Source of the DNA: Nocardioides sp. LHD-245
GTDB taxonomy: Bacteria; Actinomycetota; Actinomycetes; Propionibacteriales; Nocardioidaceae
NCBI RefSeq assembly: GCF_030929495.1
Contig: NZ_JAVFWN010000010.1
Span: 1 to 64,000, forward strand
Length of the DNA stretch: 64,000 bases
Reading direction: 5' to 3'
The position numbers and the translations under genes are program-made. Positions 26,710 to 35,398 of the stretch are shown here, piece by piece (within the stretch, counting starts at the first letter, position 1; each line of letters opens with the position of its first letter). The notes under the pieces are model-generated. The model was not told the origin of the DNA and did not search any database. It saw only the letters and a list, made by a program, of their open reading frames with translations.

Positions 26710-28182
26710 TCAGTGGCAGACGCCGGTGCCCCCACCGACGGCGGCCTCGACCTGCTCCAGGACCGGCCGGACCTCCTCGAACCGGGCGAGTCGATCGGGG
26801 AGCGTCGTCCAGATCCGGGTGGCGATCTCCCGGGCCTCGGCGCGGATCGCGGCCTCGTCGATGCCCGGGAACGCACGGTCGACGAGCACCGGCTCGCCCG
26901 CCACGTAGACGCTGCGGACCGCGGAGCCGAGCTCGGCGTAGGCCAGCTGATGGCGCAGCTGCTCGGCCGGGGCCGGCCAGACGTAGTCGGTGTCGATGAC
27001 GGTCAGGTCGGCCTGGGCGCCGACCGCGAGACGGCCGACGTCCGCGCCGAGGGCGGCGGCACCGCTGGTCCAGCACATGCCGAGGCCGTCGTTCGCGGTC
27101 GGCCAGGTCTCGGGCGGCCCCTGCACACGATGCAGGATCGTGGAGAGCTTGAGCGTCTCGAACATGTTCTGCGTGTCGTTGCTCGACGCGCCGTCGGAGC
27201 CGATGGCGACCTTCGCGCCGGCCTTGAGCAACGCCGGCACCGGCGCGACGCCCGCGCCCAGCTTGAGGTTGCTCGCCGGGTTGTGGACGGCGACCGCGTC
27301 GGTCTGCGCGAACAGCTCGATCTCCTCGGGGCTCAGCCAGATCGCGTGCGCGAACGACGCCCAGTCCTGCAGGGCGTCGAGCTTCGCGAGGAACTCCACC
27401 GTCGAGACGCCGTAGCGCTGCTGCGCCATCCGGATCTGCGACTGCGCCGAGAGCAGGTGCGTCTGCATCCGCACGCCACGGGTGCGCGCGGTGTCGACGC
27501 TCGCCTCGAACAGCTCGGTCGAGCAGCGCGGCAGGGACGACGGACCGAGCAGCGGCTGCAGCAGTGGCGACCTCCCCTGCCAGCGGTCGACGAACCGGTT
27601 CGCCGCCGCCAGGACGACGTCGGGGTCGGCGACGGGTGGCTTGCGCAGCTCGGCGCCGCCCGGCACCAGGTCGACCGGGATCGAGGAGAAGAAGTCGAGA
27701 TCGGAGTACTGGACCGCCACGTTGGCGCGGAGGCCGAGATCGGCGTAGGCCTGCATGATCGCGTCCATGCCGTCGTCGACCCACTCGTTGTCCGAGCGGG
27801 CGCAGTCGAGCACGGAGGTCGCGCCGCTGCGGACCATCTCGATCGCACCGACCATCGCGGAGACATAGAGGTCGCGCGGCGAGAGCCGGGCCCCGGCGCC
27901 GCCGTACGACGCCACGACCATCCACGCGTCGAGCGGGAGCGCGTCGCACAGGCCCTTCTCGATGGTCTGGTTGGAGTGCGTGTGCGCGTTGACCAGGCCC
28001 GGGATGAGCAGGTCGCCGCCGAGGTCGACCGAGGCGACCGAGGCGTCGCCGGCTGCGAGCCGGCGGTCGGCGGCGCCGGGGCCGAGGTCGGCGATCACGC
28101 CGTCCACGACCACCACGTCGCCGAGCTCACCACCGTGCTCGAGGTCCAGCAGCCGGGCGTTGCGCAGCAGCCTTGTCGTCAT
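26710..28182 (-). CDS. Amidohydrolase-superfamily deaminase/hydrolase (TrzA/AtzA/8-oxoguanine deaminase-like)
   Basis: 490 residues with metal site NAHTHS (HxH, near residue 66), later QTHLLS and FAHAIW histidines and the Asp of IGSDGASSNDTQNM. This is the mononuclear subtype that deaminates or hydrolyses substituents on triazines, purines and pyrimidines. The Glu usually found in HLAE of true deaminases is not there (HLLSAQ), so it may not be a standard deaminase. It is the last gene of the operon that starts at 35179 and overlaps the ThDP gene as ATGA. Confidence 0.87.
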   Translation of the reverse strand: MTTRLLRNARLLDLEHGGELGDVVVVDGVIADLGPGAADRRLAAGDASVASVDLGGDLLIPGLVNAHTHSNQTIEKGLCDALPLDAWMVVASYGGAGARLSPRDLYVSAMVGAIEMVRSGATSVLDCARSDNEWVDDGMDAIMQAYADLGLRANVAVQYSDLDFFSSIPVDLVPGGAELRKPPVADPDVVLAAANRFVDRWQGRSPLLQPLLGPSSLPRCSTELFEASVDTARTRGVRMQTHLLSAQSQIRMAQQRYGVSTVEFLAKLDALQDWASFAHAIWLSPEEIELFAQTDAVAVHNPASNLKLGAGVAPVPALLKAGAKVAIGSDGASSNDTQNMFETLKLSTILHRVQGPPETWPTANDGLGMCWTSGAAALGADVGRLAVGAQADLTVIDTDYVWPAPAEQLRHQLAYAELGSAVRSVYVAGEPVLVDRAFPGIDEAAIRAEAREIATRIWTTLPDRLARFEEVRPVLEQVEAAVGGGTGVCH

Positions 28183-28781
28183 CCTTCGTCACCCTTCGAT
28201 CGTTCCCAGTTCGCCAGTGCCGTCCGGAACTCCCGCTGCGCCTCTGCGCCCGAGAGCTCGCCCGGCCCGCCGTACGGCGAGGGCTCCGGGTCGACCTCGA
28301 CGACGAGCATCGCCGGTCCGGGTGCTGCCCCGAGCAGCTCGCCGAGCAGCTCCGGGAGCTGGTCGGCGGATGTGTCGCGCGCGACCGTGCGTGCGAACGG
28401 CCAACCGGCCCCGCGCGCGATCGCGGCCAGGTCGGCGGAGGCGCCGGCCGCGAGCGGCTGGCCCCCGCCGGTCTCGTACCGGCCGTTGTTGAAGACGACG
28501 ACGCGCAGGTTCGCGGGCGACGCGTCGGCGATGGCGAGCAGCGAGCCGAGGTTCATCACCAGGTCGCCGTCGCCCTCGAGCAGGACGAAGTCCAGGTCCG
28601 GCCGGGCCAGGGCGGCACCGAGCGCGAGGCCGGGCGCCGCGCCCATCGGGTCGGACGCGTAGAAGGTGGGATTGGGCCCGCCGTGGTCGCGCCAGGCGCG
28701 GCCGGCGGTGCCGAGGCTCGCGACGACGACATGGCCGGGCGCGGCGGTGGCGATCGCGCCCGCGACGTCGGCGCGCCTCAC
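28179..28781 (-). CDS. ThDP-dependent decarboxylase, cofactor-binding subunit (ComE/sulfopyruvate decarboxylase beta-like)
   Basis: 200 residues forming only the ThDP pyrophosphate domain: GDGDLVMNLGSLLAIADA...NN matches the GDG-NN motif. GTG 28781 overlaps the stop of the preceding half-gene (GTGA). Split halves of this kind occur in sulfopyruvate and phosphonopyruvate decarboxylases, which turn a pyruvate-type acid into an aldehyde. It would need the partner at 28778-29302; the aldehyde could feed the ALDH at 20837. Substrate unknown. Confidence 0.82.
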   Translation of the reverse strand: MRRADVAGAIATAAPGHVVVASLGTAGRAWRDHGGPNPTFYASDPMGAAPGLALGAALARPDLDFVLLEGDGDLVMNLGSLLAIADASPANLRVVVFNNGRYETGGGQPLAAGASADLAAIARGAGWPFARTVARDTSADQLPELLGELLGAAPGPAMLVVEVDPEPSPYGGPGELSGAEAQREFRTALANWERSKGDEG

Positions 28782-29302
28782 GCAGGCTCCCCGAGCAGCG
28801 CGCGACGGGAGCAGAGCAGCACGACGGGGCGCCGCAGCAGCCACGCCTGCTCGCTCGCCTTCTCGAACAGCCAGTCGTCGGCGGGACCGTCGACGTGGTG
28901 CACGGTCAGGCCGGCGGCGGCGGCCACGCCGGCGGTCACCTGGCCCTTGTACATCTGGTAGTAGAAGCCATCCTCGGCGCCGCCGCGGGCCGCGGCCACG
29001 ACGACCAGCGGCAGCTCGTGGTGGTGCGCGAACGCCGCCAGCACGTTGGCCGAGAGCAGCACGCCCGCGTTCTGGCACAGCACGGCCGAGCGCAGGCCCA
29101 TCAGAGCCGCGCCGCCGGCGATCGCCACCGCGTCGTCCTCCCGCGTCACCCGGACGTCGAGGATGCTCGGGTCGGCGACGACCTCGCCGATCAGCGGGCT
29201 GAGCCAGCTGTCCGGCAGGTACGCCGCGAGGCCGACGCCGCCGGCCTTCAGTCGGTCGACGATCGCCGTGCTCCGCGTGGTCGCGGTATCGACGTCAGTC
29301 AT
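28778..29302 (-). CDS. ThDP-dependent decarboxylase, pyrimidine-binding subunit (ComD/sulfopyruvate decarboxylase alpha-like)
   Basis: 174 residues forming the N-terminal ThDP domain with the catalytic Glu context VTREDDAVAIAGGAALMG and CQNAGVLLSANVLAA, close to ComD-type subunits. ATG 29302 overlaps the Mo/FAD gene stop as ATGA and is preferred over a GTG two codons upstream. It pairs with the following gene to make one functional decarboxylase. Confidence 0.82.
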   Translation of the reverse strand: MTDVDTATTRSTAIVDRLKAGGVGLAAYLPDSWLSPLIGEVVADPSILDVRVTREDDAVAIAGGAALMGLRSAVLCQNAGVLLSANVLAAFAHHHELPLVVVAAARGGAEDGFYYQMYKGQVTAGVAAAAGLTVHHVDGPADDWLFEKASEQAWLLRRPVVLLCSRRALLGEPA

Positions 29303-32300
29303 CGCCACTCCTCATCTCGGGTTCTGCCGAGCAGCAGCTGCTCGGTCGCTTGGCGGGCCAGGCCGACGGCGGCGTCGAGCTTCCATCGGTTCCCCGGCAG
29401 GGGGTGGGCCTCCCACGAGAGGTCCTGGTCGAGGACGGCGGCCACCGCGTCCGCCGTGGGGACGGTGCCGGCCAGTGCGCGCGTGAGCCGGGGCGGCTGC
29501 CACGGCTTCGGCGCGAGCCCGCCGAAGACGTAGCGCGCGGCGGTCCAGCGACGGTCGTCGCCGATGCTCGCGGAGGCCGCGAGCGAGACGAGCGCGAAGT
29601 CGCCGTCCCACTGCTGGAGCTTGACGAAGGCGCCCCGTGCCGACAGCGCGGACGCCGGCAGCACGATCGCCTCGACCAGCTCACCGGTGCGCAGGTCCAG
29701 CTCGCCGGGACCGGCGTACAGACCGGTGATCGACACGCGCCGGCTGCCGGACGGCCCGGTCAGCACGACCTCGGCGCCGAGCGCGTCGAAGACGGTGGCG
29801 AGGTCCGAGGGCGTGACCGCCTGGCAGCGGTGGCCGCCGATCGCGGCGTGGTGCAGCCGGTGGTCGCCCTCGACGGCATAGCAGGGGCAGCTGACGCCGC
29901 CGCGCTTGTAGCAGTCGAAGCCGTTGCGGAAGAACCAGCAACGCTTCTCCTGACCGAGATTGCCCGCCACGGTCGCGACCTCGCGGATCTGCGCGGACGC
30001 GATCGTCGCGACGGCCTCGGCCACCATCGGCACCCGCGTCCCGGCCCAGGACGCGAGCTCGGCGAGCGTCACCGCGGCGCCGATCCGCCAGGCGCCACCG
30101 GGCTCCTCGTCGATCGCGCGCATCGAGGCGATGGCGCCGGTGCCGACCAGCACGGTCGGGAACAGCAGCTCCTGGTCGCGCTGGACGAGCACGTCGGTGC
30201 CACCGCCGATCACCGTCGCGTCGGGCGAGGCGAGCTCGGCCACGGCCTCGGCGACCGTCGCCGGGAGGGCGACCCGCTCGACCGCCCGCGGCGTACGACG
30301 GCGCGCGAAGCGCGTCCCCCAGCGGTCGAGCAGCAGGTGGATGCCGTAGGGGTACAGCGCGCGGAAGAGCCCGATCTGCCAGCGCCCCGGGCGCCGGGCC
30401 AGGTGGTGCTGGCGCGGGGTGACGCCGTCGCGCTCCTGCAGGGCAGCGAGGACGACGTCCGGCGTCAGCGGCAGCTCGCGGAAGCGGATGCCGGTCGCGT
30501 CGTAGACCGCGTTGAGCAGGGCCGGTGCGGCCGGGATGAGCGCGATCTCGCCGACGCTCTTGGCGTTGAAGGGGCCCGCGGGCTCGGGGCCCTCGACGAG
30601 AGCGACGTCGATCGACGGCACCGTCGTGGCGCGCGGCAGCGGGTAGTGGACGTAGCCGGCGTTGACCAGGCGGCCGCCCTCGTAGTGGAGCTTCTCCCCC
30701 AGCGCCGCGCCCAGGCCCTGCACCGCGCCGCCGATGATCTGGCCCTCGACCAGTGCGGGGTTGATCGCCTTGCCGATGTCGTGGACCGCCGCATAGTGCA
30801 GCACCCGGATCACACCGGTGCCCGGGTCGACCTCGACCTCGATCGCGTGCGCCGCATAGGCATAGGTGGCCGAGATGTTGGGCCGCTCGATGCCGGTCCA
30901 GTAGGGCTGCATCTTCGGCTCGACGTACTCGGTGTCGATGCGCAGCGCCCCGTCGGCGGACTCGTCGGCGAGGTCGACCAGGTCGGCGATCGCGACCCGG
31001 TCGGCGTCGGACACGACGTCGCCGTCGGCCAGCGTGACGTCCTCGGTGCCCAGCTTCTCGGCACCGAGCTCGCACAACCGGGCGGCCATGGCCTCGGCGC
31101 TCTGCCGGACGGCGTGCCCGCCCATGTGCGTGCCGCGCGAGGACCACGCGCCCATGTCGGGCGGGGTCTCGTCCCAGTCGGCCATGATCACGCCGACCCG
31201 GTCCATCGGTACGCCGAGCACGTCGGCCGCGATCTGGCCGAGGATCGTGCGCTGACCGGTGCCCGCGTCGGCACCGCCGAAGCGGACCACGACCTCGCCC
31301 GTCGTACGGACCTCGACGCCCGCGGCGCTGGTGTTGCCGCCGGGGTAGGCGTAGGAGCCGCTCGCGTGCATGCCCGACGAGACGCCGACACCCCGGTAGG
31401 GGCGGCGCTCCGGACCCCTCTTGGCGTCCCAGCCGATCCGGTCGCGGACCTGGGCGAGGCACTCGCGCAGCCGGTTGGATCCGACCTGCGAGCCGGAGAG
31501 CTGCGTGGTGTCGGGCAGGCCGGAGTTGCTGATCCGGAAGTCGATGGGGTCCTGGCCGCACTTCTCGGCGAGCTCGTCCATCAGCGTCTCGAGGCCGATC
31601 GCGGTCTGCGGCTGGCCGTAGCCGCGGAACTGGCCGCCGGGCACCAGGTTGGTGTCGACGAGGCGGGCGTCCCAGCGCACCGCGTCGGGGCGGTACATCG
31701 AGCCGAGCTGCTTGATGCCCGCGCGCATGACCGACGGGCCGTAGTGGTTGTAGGCGCCGTTGTCGACGTCGATGACGGCGTCGAGGAGGCAGAGCCGGCC
31801 GTCGGCGTCGGCGGCTGCAGTGAGCTTCGTCGTGAAGGCGTGCCGCGGCTTGGTGAACGCGAACTCCTCGGCCCGGCTGAGCTCGAGGAGCACCGGGCGC
31901 CCGCACTTCATCGACAGCGCGGCGGCGAGCGCCTCGTGCTCGGAGATCTTGGACTTCGAGCCGAAGCCGCCGCCCACGGAGACGTCGCGGCACACCACCT
32001 GGTCGAGGTCGAGCCCGAACAGGGCGGCGAGCTCGTGCACGACGAAGTGCGGCGCCTGGCTGGAGGTCCACATCTCCAGGCGCTCGTCGTGCCACCAGGC
32101 GATGGTGGTGTTGGGCTCCATGCAGGCGTGGTTGACGCGCGGGTAGCGGAAGGTGCCTTCGGCGGAGACGACGGCGTTCGTCTCGGCGAGGTCGATGTCA
32201 CCCCAGTGCTCGGCGGTCGCGACGGCGACATTGGGACCCGCCTCGCGCCGGTGCAGCTGAGGGGCGCCGGGGGCGAGCGCGTCGGGGACGGTCAGCACGG

Positions 32301-32694
32301 CCTTGCGCCGGCGGTAGCGGACCACGATCCGGCGGATCGCCTCGTCGGCCGCCGTGGCCGAGTCGGCGGCGACGGCGGCGACCTCGTGGCCGACGTACAG
32401 GACCCGGTCGACGGCCAGCGGCGGGCGATCGGAGTAGGGGCCGCCGCTGTGCTCGTAGAGCCGGCCCGCGGGGAAGTCGGCGGCGGTGACGACGGCGTGG
32501 ACTCCGGGCACGCGCAGCGCGGCAGAGACGTCGAGGTGCTTGATCTCGGCGTGCGGCAGCGGGGAGCGCAGGACGCGGGCGACCAGGGTGCCCGAGGGCG
32601 GCTCGTCGGCGGCGTACCGCGCCGTGCCGGAGGTCTTCTCCTCCCAGTCCAGCGGACGCACGGACTGCCCGATGGCGCCGGCACCGTGACTCAT
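29299..32694 (-). CDS. Xanthine dehydrogenase-family hydroxylase: Mo-cofactor subunit fused to FAD subunit
   Basis: 1131 residues. About residues 1-765 are the molybdopterin large subunit (DVSVGGGFGSKSKISEHEA, QFRGYGQPQTA, catalytic Glu in SVGEIALIPAAPALLNAVYDATG). From about 790 comes a medium-subunit FAD domain (VIGGGTDVLVQ, TVAGNLG). The FAD part carries extra cysteines, CWFFRNGFDC then SCPC and GGHRC, like the added 4Fe-4S site of 4-hydroxybenzoyl-CoA reductase beta subunits. Mo-before-FAD fusion is uncommon. With the FeS gene it should hydroxylate (or reduce) a nitrogen heteroaromatic ring. Confidence 0.9.
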   Translation of the reverse strand: MSHGAGAIGQSVRPLDWEEKTSGTARYAADEPPSGTLVARVLRSPLPHAEIKHLDVSAALRVPGVHAVVTAADFPAGRLYEHSGGPYSDRPPLAVDRVLYVGHEVAAVAADSATAADEAIRRIVVRYRRRKAVLTVPDALAPGAPQLHRREAGPNVAVATAEHWGDIDLAETNAVVSAEGTFRYPRVNHACMEPNTTIAWWHDERLEMWTSSQAPHFVVHELAALFGLDLDQVVCRDVSVGGGFGSKSKISEHEALAAALSMKCGRPVLLELSRAEEFAFTKPRHAFTTKLTAAADADGRLCLLDAVIDVDNGAYNHYGPSVMRAGIKQLGSMYRPDAVRWDARLVDTNLVPGGQFRGYGQPQTAIGLETLMDELAEKCGQDPIDFRISNSGLPDTTQLSGSQVGSNRLRECLAQVRDRIGWDAKRGPERRPYRGVGVSSGMHASGSYAYPGGNTSAAGVEVRTTGEVVVRFGGADAGTGQRTILGQIAADVLGVPMDRVGVIMADWDETPPDMGAWSSRGTHMGGHAVRQSAEAMAARLCELGAEKLGTEDVTLADGDVVSDADRVAIADLVDLADESADGALRIDTEYVEPKMQPYWTGIERPNISATYAYAAHAIEVEVDPGTGVIRVLHYAAVHDIGKAINPALVEGQIIGGAVQGLGAALGEKLHYEGGRLVNAGYVHYPLPRATTVPSIDVALVEGPEPAGPFNAKSVGEIALIPAAPALLNAVYDATGIRFRELPLTPDVVLAALQERDGVTPRQHHLARRPGRWQIGLFRALYPYGIHLLLDRWGTRFARRRTPRAVERVALPATVAEAVAELASPDATVIGGGTDVLVQRDQELLFPTVLVGTGAIASMRAIDEEPGGAWRIGAAVTLAELASWAGTRVPMVAEAVATIASAQIREVATVAGNLGQEKRCWFFRNGFDCYKRGGVSCPCYAVEGDHRLHHAAIGGHRCQAVTPSDLATVFDALGAEVVLTGPSGSRRVSITGLYAGPGELDLRTGELVEAIVLPASALSARGAFVKLQQWDGDFALVSLAASASIGDDRRWTAARYVFGGLAPKPWQPPRLTRALAGTVPTADAVAAVLDQDLSWEAHPLPGNRWKLDAAVGLARQATEQLLLGRTRDEEWR

Positions 32695-33167
32695 CGCGCG
32701 GCCTCCCGGGAACACTGCCGGGTCTGCGCGACGGCGCAGACGGCATCGACGATCTGGCGGTAGCCGGTGCAGCGGCAGAGGTTGCCCGACATCTCGCGGA
32801 CGACCTCGTCACGGCTCCGGTCGACGGACTCGCGCAGCACGGCCTCGGCGCGGACCACCTGGCCGGGCGTGCAGAAGCCGCACTGGAAGGCGGCATGGTC
32901 GGCGAAGGCGGCTCGTAGGTCGGCGGCGGCATCGCCGAGGCCGGCCGCGGTGGTGACCTCATCGGTCACCAGCGCGGCCAGCATCGTGCAGGACATCACC
33001 GCGCGGTCGCCGACCAGCACGGTGCAGGCGCCGCACTCGCCGCGGCCACAGGCCTGCTTGGCGGCGAAGCTCCCGGAGGCCCGGAGGACGTCGAGCAACG
33101 TCTCCCCGGGCGCCCCGGCCGGGACGACGTCGCCGTCGACCCGCAGCGCGGCGCCAGGCTCAGCCAT
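32691..33167 (-). CDS. Xanthine dehydrogenase-family 2Fe-2S subunit
   Basis: 158 residues with both 2Fe-2S sites: plant-type CGRGECGACTVLV and C-terminal CGFCTPGQ...CRCTGY. It is the small subunit that carries electrons from the Mo centre to FAD. It overlaps the isochorismatase-type gene by 8 bp and the Mo/FAD gene by 4 bp, so the subunits are made together. Confidence 0.93.
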   Translation of the reverse strand: MAEPGAALRVDGDVVPAGAPGETLLDVLRASGSFAAKQACGRGECGACTVLVGDRAVMSCTMLAALVTDEVTTAAGLGDAAADLRAAFADHAAFQCGFCTPGQVVRAEAVLRESVDRSRDEVVREMSGNLCRCTGYRQIVDAVCAVAQTRQCSREAAR

Positions 33168-33795
33168 CGAGGGCGGCGGTCAACCCAGGAAGGTCGGTGA
33201 CGACGCCGTGGAAGCGCTCGATGCTCGCCAGGGTCGCGGCGTGCGCTGCGTCGTCGGAGTCGGCCACGCACTCGGCGGGGACGACGACGTCGAAGTCCCG
33301 TGCGTAGGCGTCGCGGATGGTGGAGTCGACGCAGAAGCTGGTCGTCGTACCGAGCACGACCAGGACCTGCACGTCCTTCATCCGCAGCTCGACCTCGAGC
33401 GTGGTCTGGAAGAAGGCGCTCGACCGGTGCTTGACCACGATCTCGTCGCGGTCCTCCTTGATCGCCTTCATCTCGTCCAGCAGCTCGGCGTCCCAGGTCC
33501 CGCGGCGGCACAGCTCGAGCTTGACGCCCCGGCGCTCCAGATGCGACGGAATGCGGCGGCGGCCGCGCAGCACGTCGTCGTCGTAGTGGACCTGCTGGGT
33601 GAACCAGACCGGGATGTCCAGGCGGTGCGCCAGGTCGACCGTCTTCGTGACGTTCGGGATGATGTCCTGCGGGTTCTTCACCGCGGCGGCGCCGAACGCC
33701 TGGCCTCGCGACCCCTCGGGGTGGCAGAAGCCGTTCTGCATGTCGACGACGAGCAGACCCACGTCCCGCGGGTCGAGCTTCACGTTAAGCGGCAT
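33160..33795 (-). CDS. Isochorismatase-family cysteine hydrolase
   Basis: 211 residues with the family triad: Asp in LLVVDMQNGF, Lys in IVVKHRSSAF and Cys in TTTSFCVDSTIRDAYARDFDV. Relatives include N-carbamoylsarcosine amidase, ureidoacrylate hydrolase (RutB) and maleamate amidase, all cleaving amide or carbamoyl groups freed by ring opening. It overlaps the cyclic amidohydrolase by 11 bp; hydrolysis of a carbamoyl product made by that enzyme is the simplest reading. Confidence 0.87.
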   Translation of the reverse strand: MPLNVKLDPRDVGLLVVDMQNGFCHPEGSRGQAFGAAAVKNPQDIIPNVTKTVDLAHRLDIPVWFTQQVHYDDDVLRGRRRIPSHLERRGVKLELCRRGTWDAELLDEMKAIKEDRDEIVVKHRSSAFFQTTLEVELRMKDVQVLVVLGTTTSFCVDSTIRDAYARDFDVVVPAECVADSDDAAHAATLASIERFHGVVTDLPGLTAALDG

Positions 33796-35179
33796 GCCAG
33801 TTCCTCTCCTTGTCCTTGTCGGGTTCGGGCTTGACGACCACCTGGCCGCTGCCCGGCTGGGCCAGCACCTCGCCGTCCCGGTAGATCACGTCGCCGCGGC
33901 GCATCGTCAGCGTCGGCCAGCCACGCAGCGGCACTCCCTCGAAGGCGCTGACGAACTCGCTCTGGGTAACGTCGGGACCGACGACCTTCTCGGTCTCCAT
34001 GTCGACGATCACGAGGTCGGCGTCGGCGCCGACCTGGATCGCGCCCTTCGTCGGCGCGAGGCCGAAGAGACGGGCGGGGTTGTAGGCCATCGTCTCGGCG
34101 ACCTTCTCGATCGCGATCCGGCCCTTGAGCACGCCCTCGGTGAGGACGACAGGCAGCATGGTGGCGAGCCCGGCGAAGCCGGGCGCCTCCTCCCAGATGC
34201 CCTTGCCGGACTTGGGGATCGGCACGTGGTCGGACCCGATGGTCGAGATCCAGCCCTCGCGCAGACCCCGCCAGAGCTCGGCCTGGTGCTCGCTGTTGCG
34301 CAGGGCCGGGGCGACCTTGCCGACACCGGAGCCCGCGAGCCGCGCGTCGTCCGCGGTGAGCGCGAGGTAGTGCGGGCACGTCTCGAGGACGACGGTGCGC
34401 CCCTTGCGGCGCGACTCGGCGGCCGCGTCGACCGCCATGCCGACGGTCGTGTGCGGGACGTAGAGCGAGCACTCCTGCAGGTCGGCGAGCCAGATCGCGC
34501 GGAGCAGGTCCTGCTCCTCGACGAAGTCCGGCCGTGACGCGCTGTACGCCGCGAGGTCGTCGCCGCCGCTCTCCTTGACCTTGGCGGTGAGGTGGCACAC
34601 GAGCGAGTCGTCCTCGCAGTGGACCATGCACCAGCCGTAGGGGCCGAGCTCGCGGATCTTCTCCATGGCGGCGTAGAGCACGGCGTCGTTGACCGAGACC
34701 AGGCCGATGGGGTTACCGGGCTCGTAGCCGCCCATGTAGAACTTGAAGCTCGTGACGCCGAACTCCTCGGCGTAGCGGGGGATCTCCTCCACCTGCTCCA
34801 TCGACGAGATGATGAAGTGGAACTGGGTGTCGACCAGCATCCGGGTCTTCGCGGTCTCGAGCTCGGCCGGGAAGGTGTCGAAGAAGGTCGAGGGCGACCG
34901 GCGGTACTGCAGCACGGTCGTGATGCCGCCGACCGCGGCGCAGGCGGTCTCGGAGGCGAAGATCTCCGACAGCGGGCGGCCACCGCCCAGGTGCACGTGC
35001 GGGTCGACCAGACCCGGCAGCACGTACCTGCCCTGGGCATCGATCCGCTCGGCGGCCTCGGGAAGCACGCTCTCGTCGGCGACTGCGACGATCTGCCCGT
35101 CCTTGACGGCGACCGCCGCGTCGACCACGCCGCTCGGGCTGACGATCCGTCCGTTGGCGACGATGGTGTCGACGCGCAT
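33785..35179 (-). CDS. Cyclic amidohydrolase, dihydropyrimidinase/hydantoinase-like
   Basis: 464 residues with DPHVHLGG (first metal pair), the carboxylated Lys in TSFKFYMGGY, the His of LYVPHTT and the Asp of TIGSDHVPI, a complete binuclear dihydropyrimidinase-type site. ATG 35179 is chosen over an upstream in-frame start where homology does not extend. It is the first gene of the seven-gene operon; motif site C lies about 195 bp upstream. It would open a cyclic amide or imide ring. Confidence 0.88.
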   Translation of the reverse strand: MRVDTIVANGRIVSPSGVVDAAVAVKDGQIVAVADESVLPEAAERIDAQGRYVLPGLVDPHVHLGGGRPLSEIFASETACAAVGGITTVLQYRRSPSTFFDTFPAELETAKTRMLVDTQFHFIISSMEQVEEIPRYAEEFGVTSFKFYMGGYEPGNPIGLVSVNDAVLYAAMEKIRELGPYGWCMVHCEDDSLVCHLTAKVKESGGDDLAAYSASRPDFVEEQDLLRAIWLADLQECSLYVPHTTVGMAVDAAAESRRKGRTVVLETCPHYLALTADDARLAGSGVGKVAPALRNSEHQAELWRGLREGWISTIGSDHVPIPKSGKGIWEEAPGFAGLATMLPVVLTEGVLKGRIAIEKVAETMAYNPARLFGLAPTKGAIQVGADADLVIVDMETEKVVGPDVTQSEFVSAFEGVPLRGWPTLTMRRGDVIYRDGEVLAQPGSGQVVVKPEPDKDKERNWHAA

Positions 35180-35372
35180 CTGGCCTCCCGTTCCCGCTCT
35201 CCTCGGAGAGCGATCTCGCCTCGCACGCACTGGCTGGAGATCTCGGGTGGCTGTCGGCCGCACACCCGGCGCACCGTGCGTCAGGGCTGTAATCGACTCC
35301 CCGGCCGGGAGGCGATGCCGTCGTCGCCGACTCTAGTGAGGCGGGACACACGCGTCAAGCATGCGTGATGAC

Positions 35373-35389
35373 ATCTTGCAATGCGATAT
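35373..35389. promoter_or_regulatory. Cluster motif site C
   Basis: ATCTTGCAATGCGATAT, near-palindromic around TGCAATGC, in the 219-bp gap upstream of the seven-gene operon and just beyond the end of the M20-like gene. Confidence 0.55.
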
Positions 35390-35398
35390 CAACCGAAC

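Noticed and set aside
29350..32763. An 1137-codon plus-strand frame
   Set aside because: Antisense shadow of the fused Mo/FAD hydroxylase gene; no recognisable motif.
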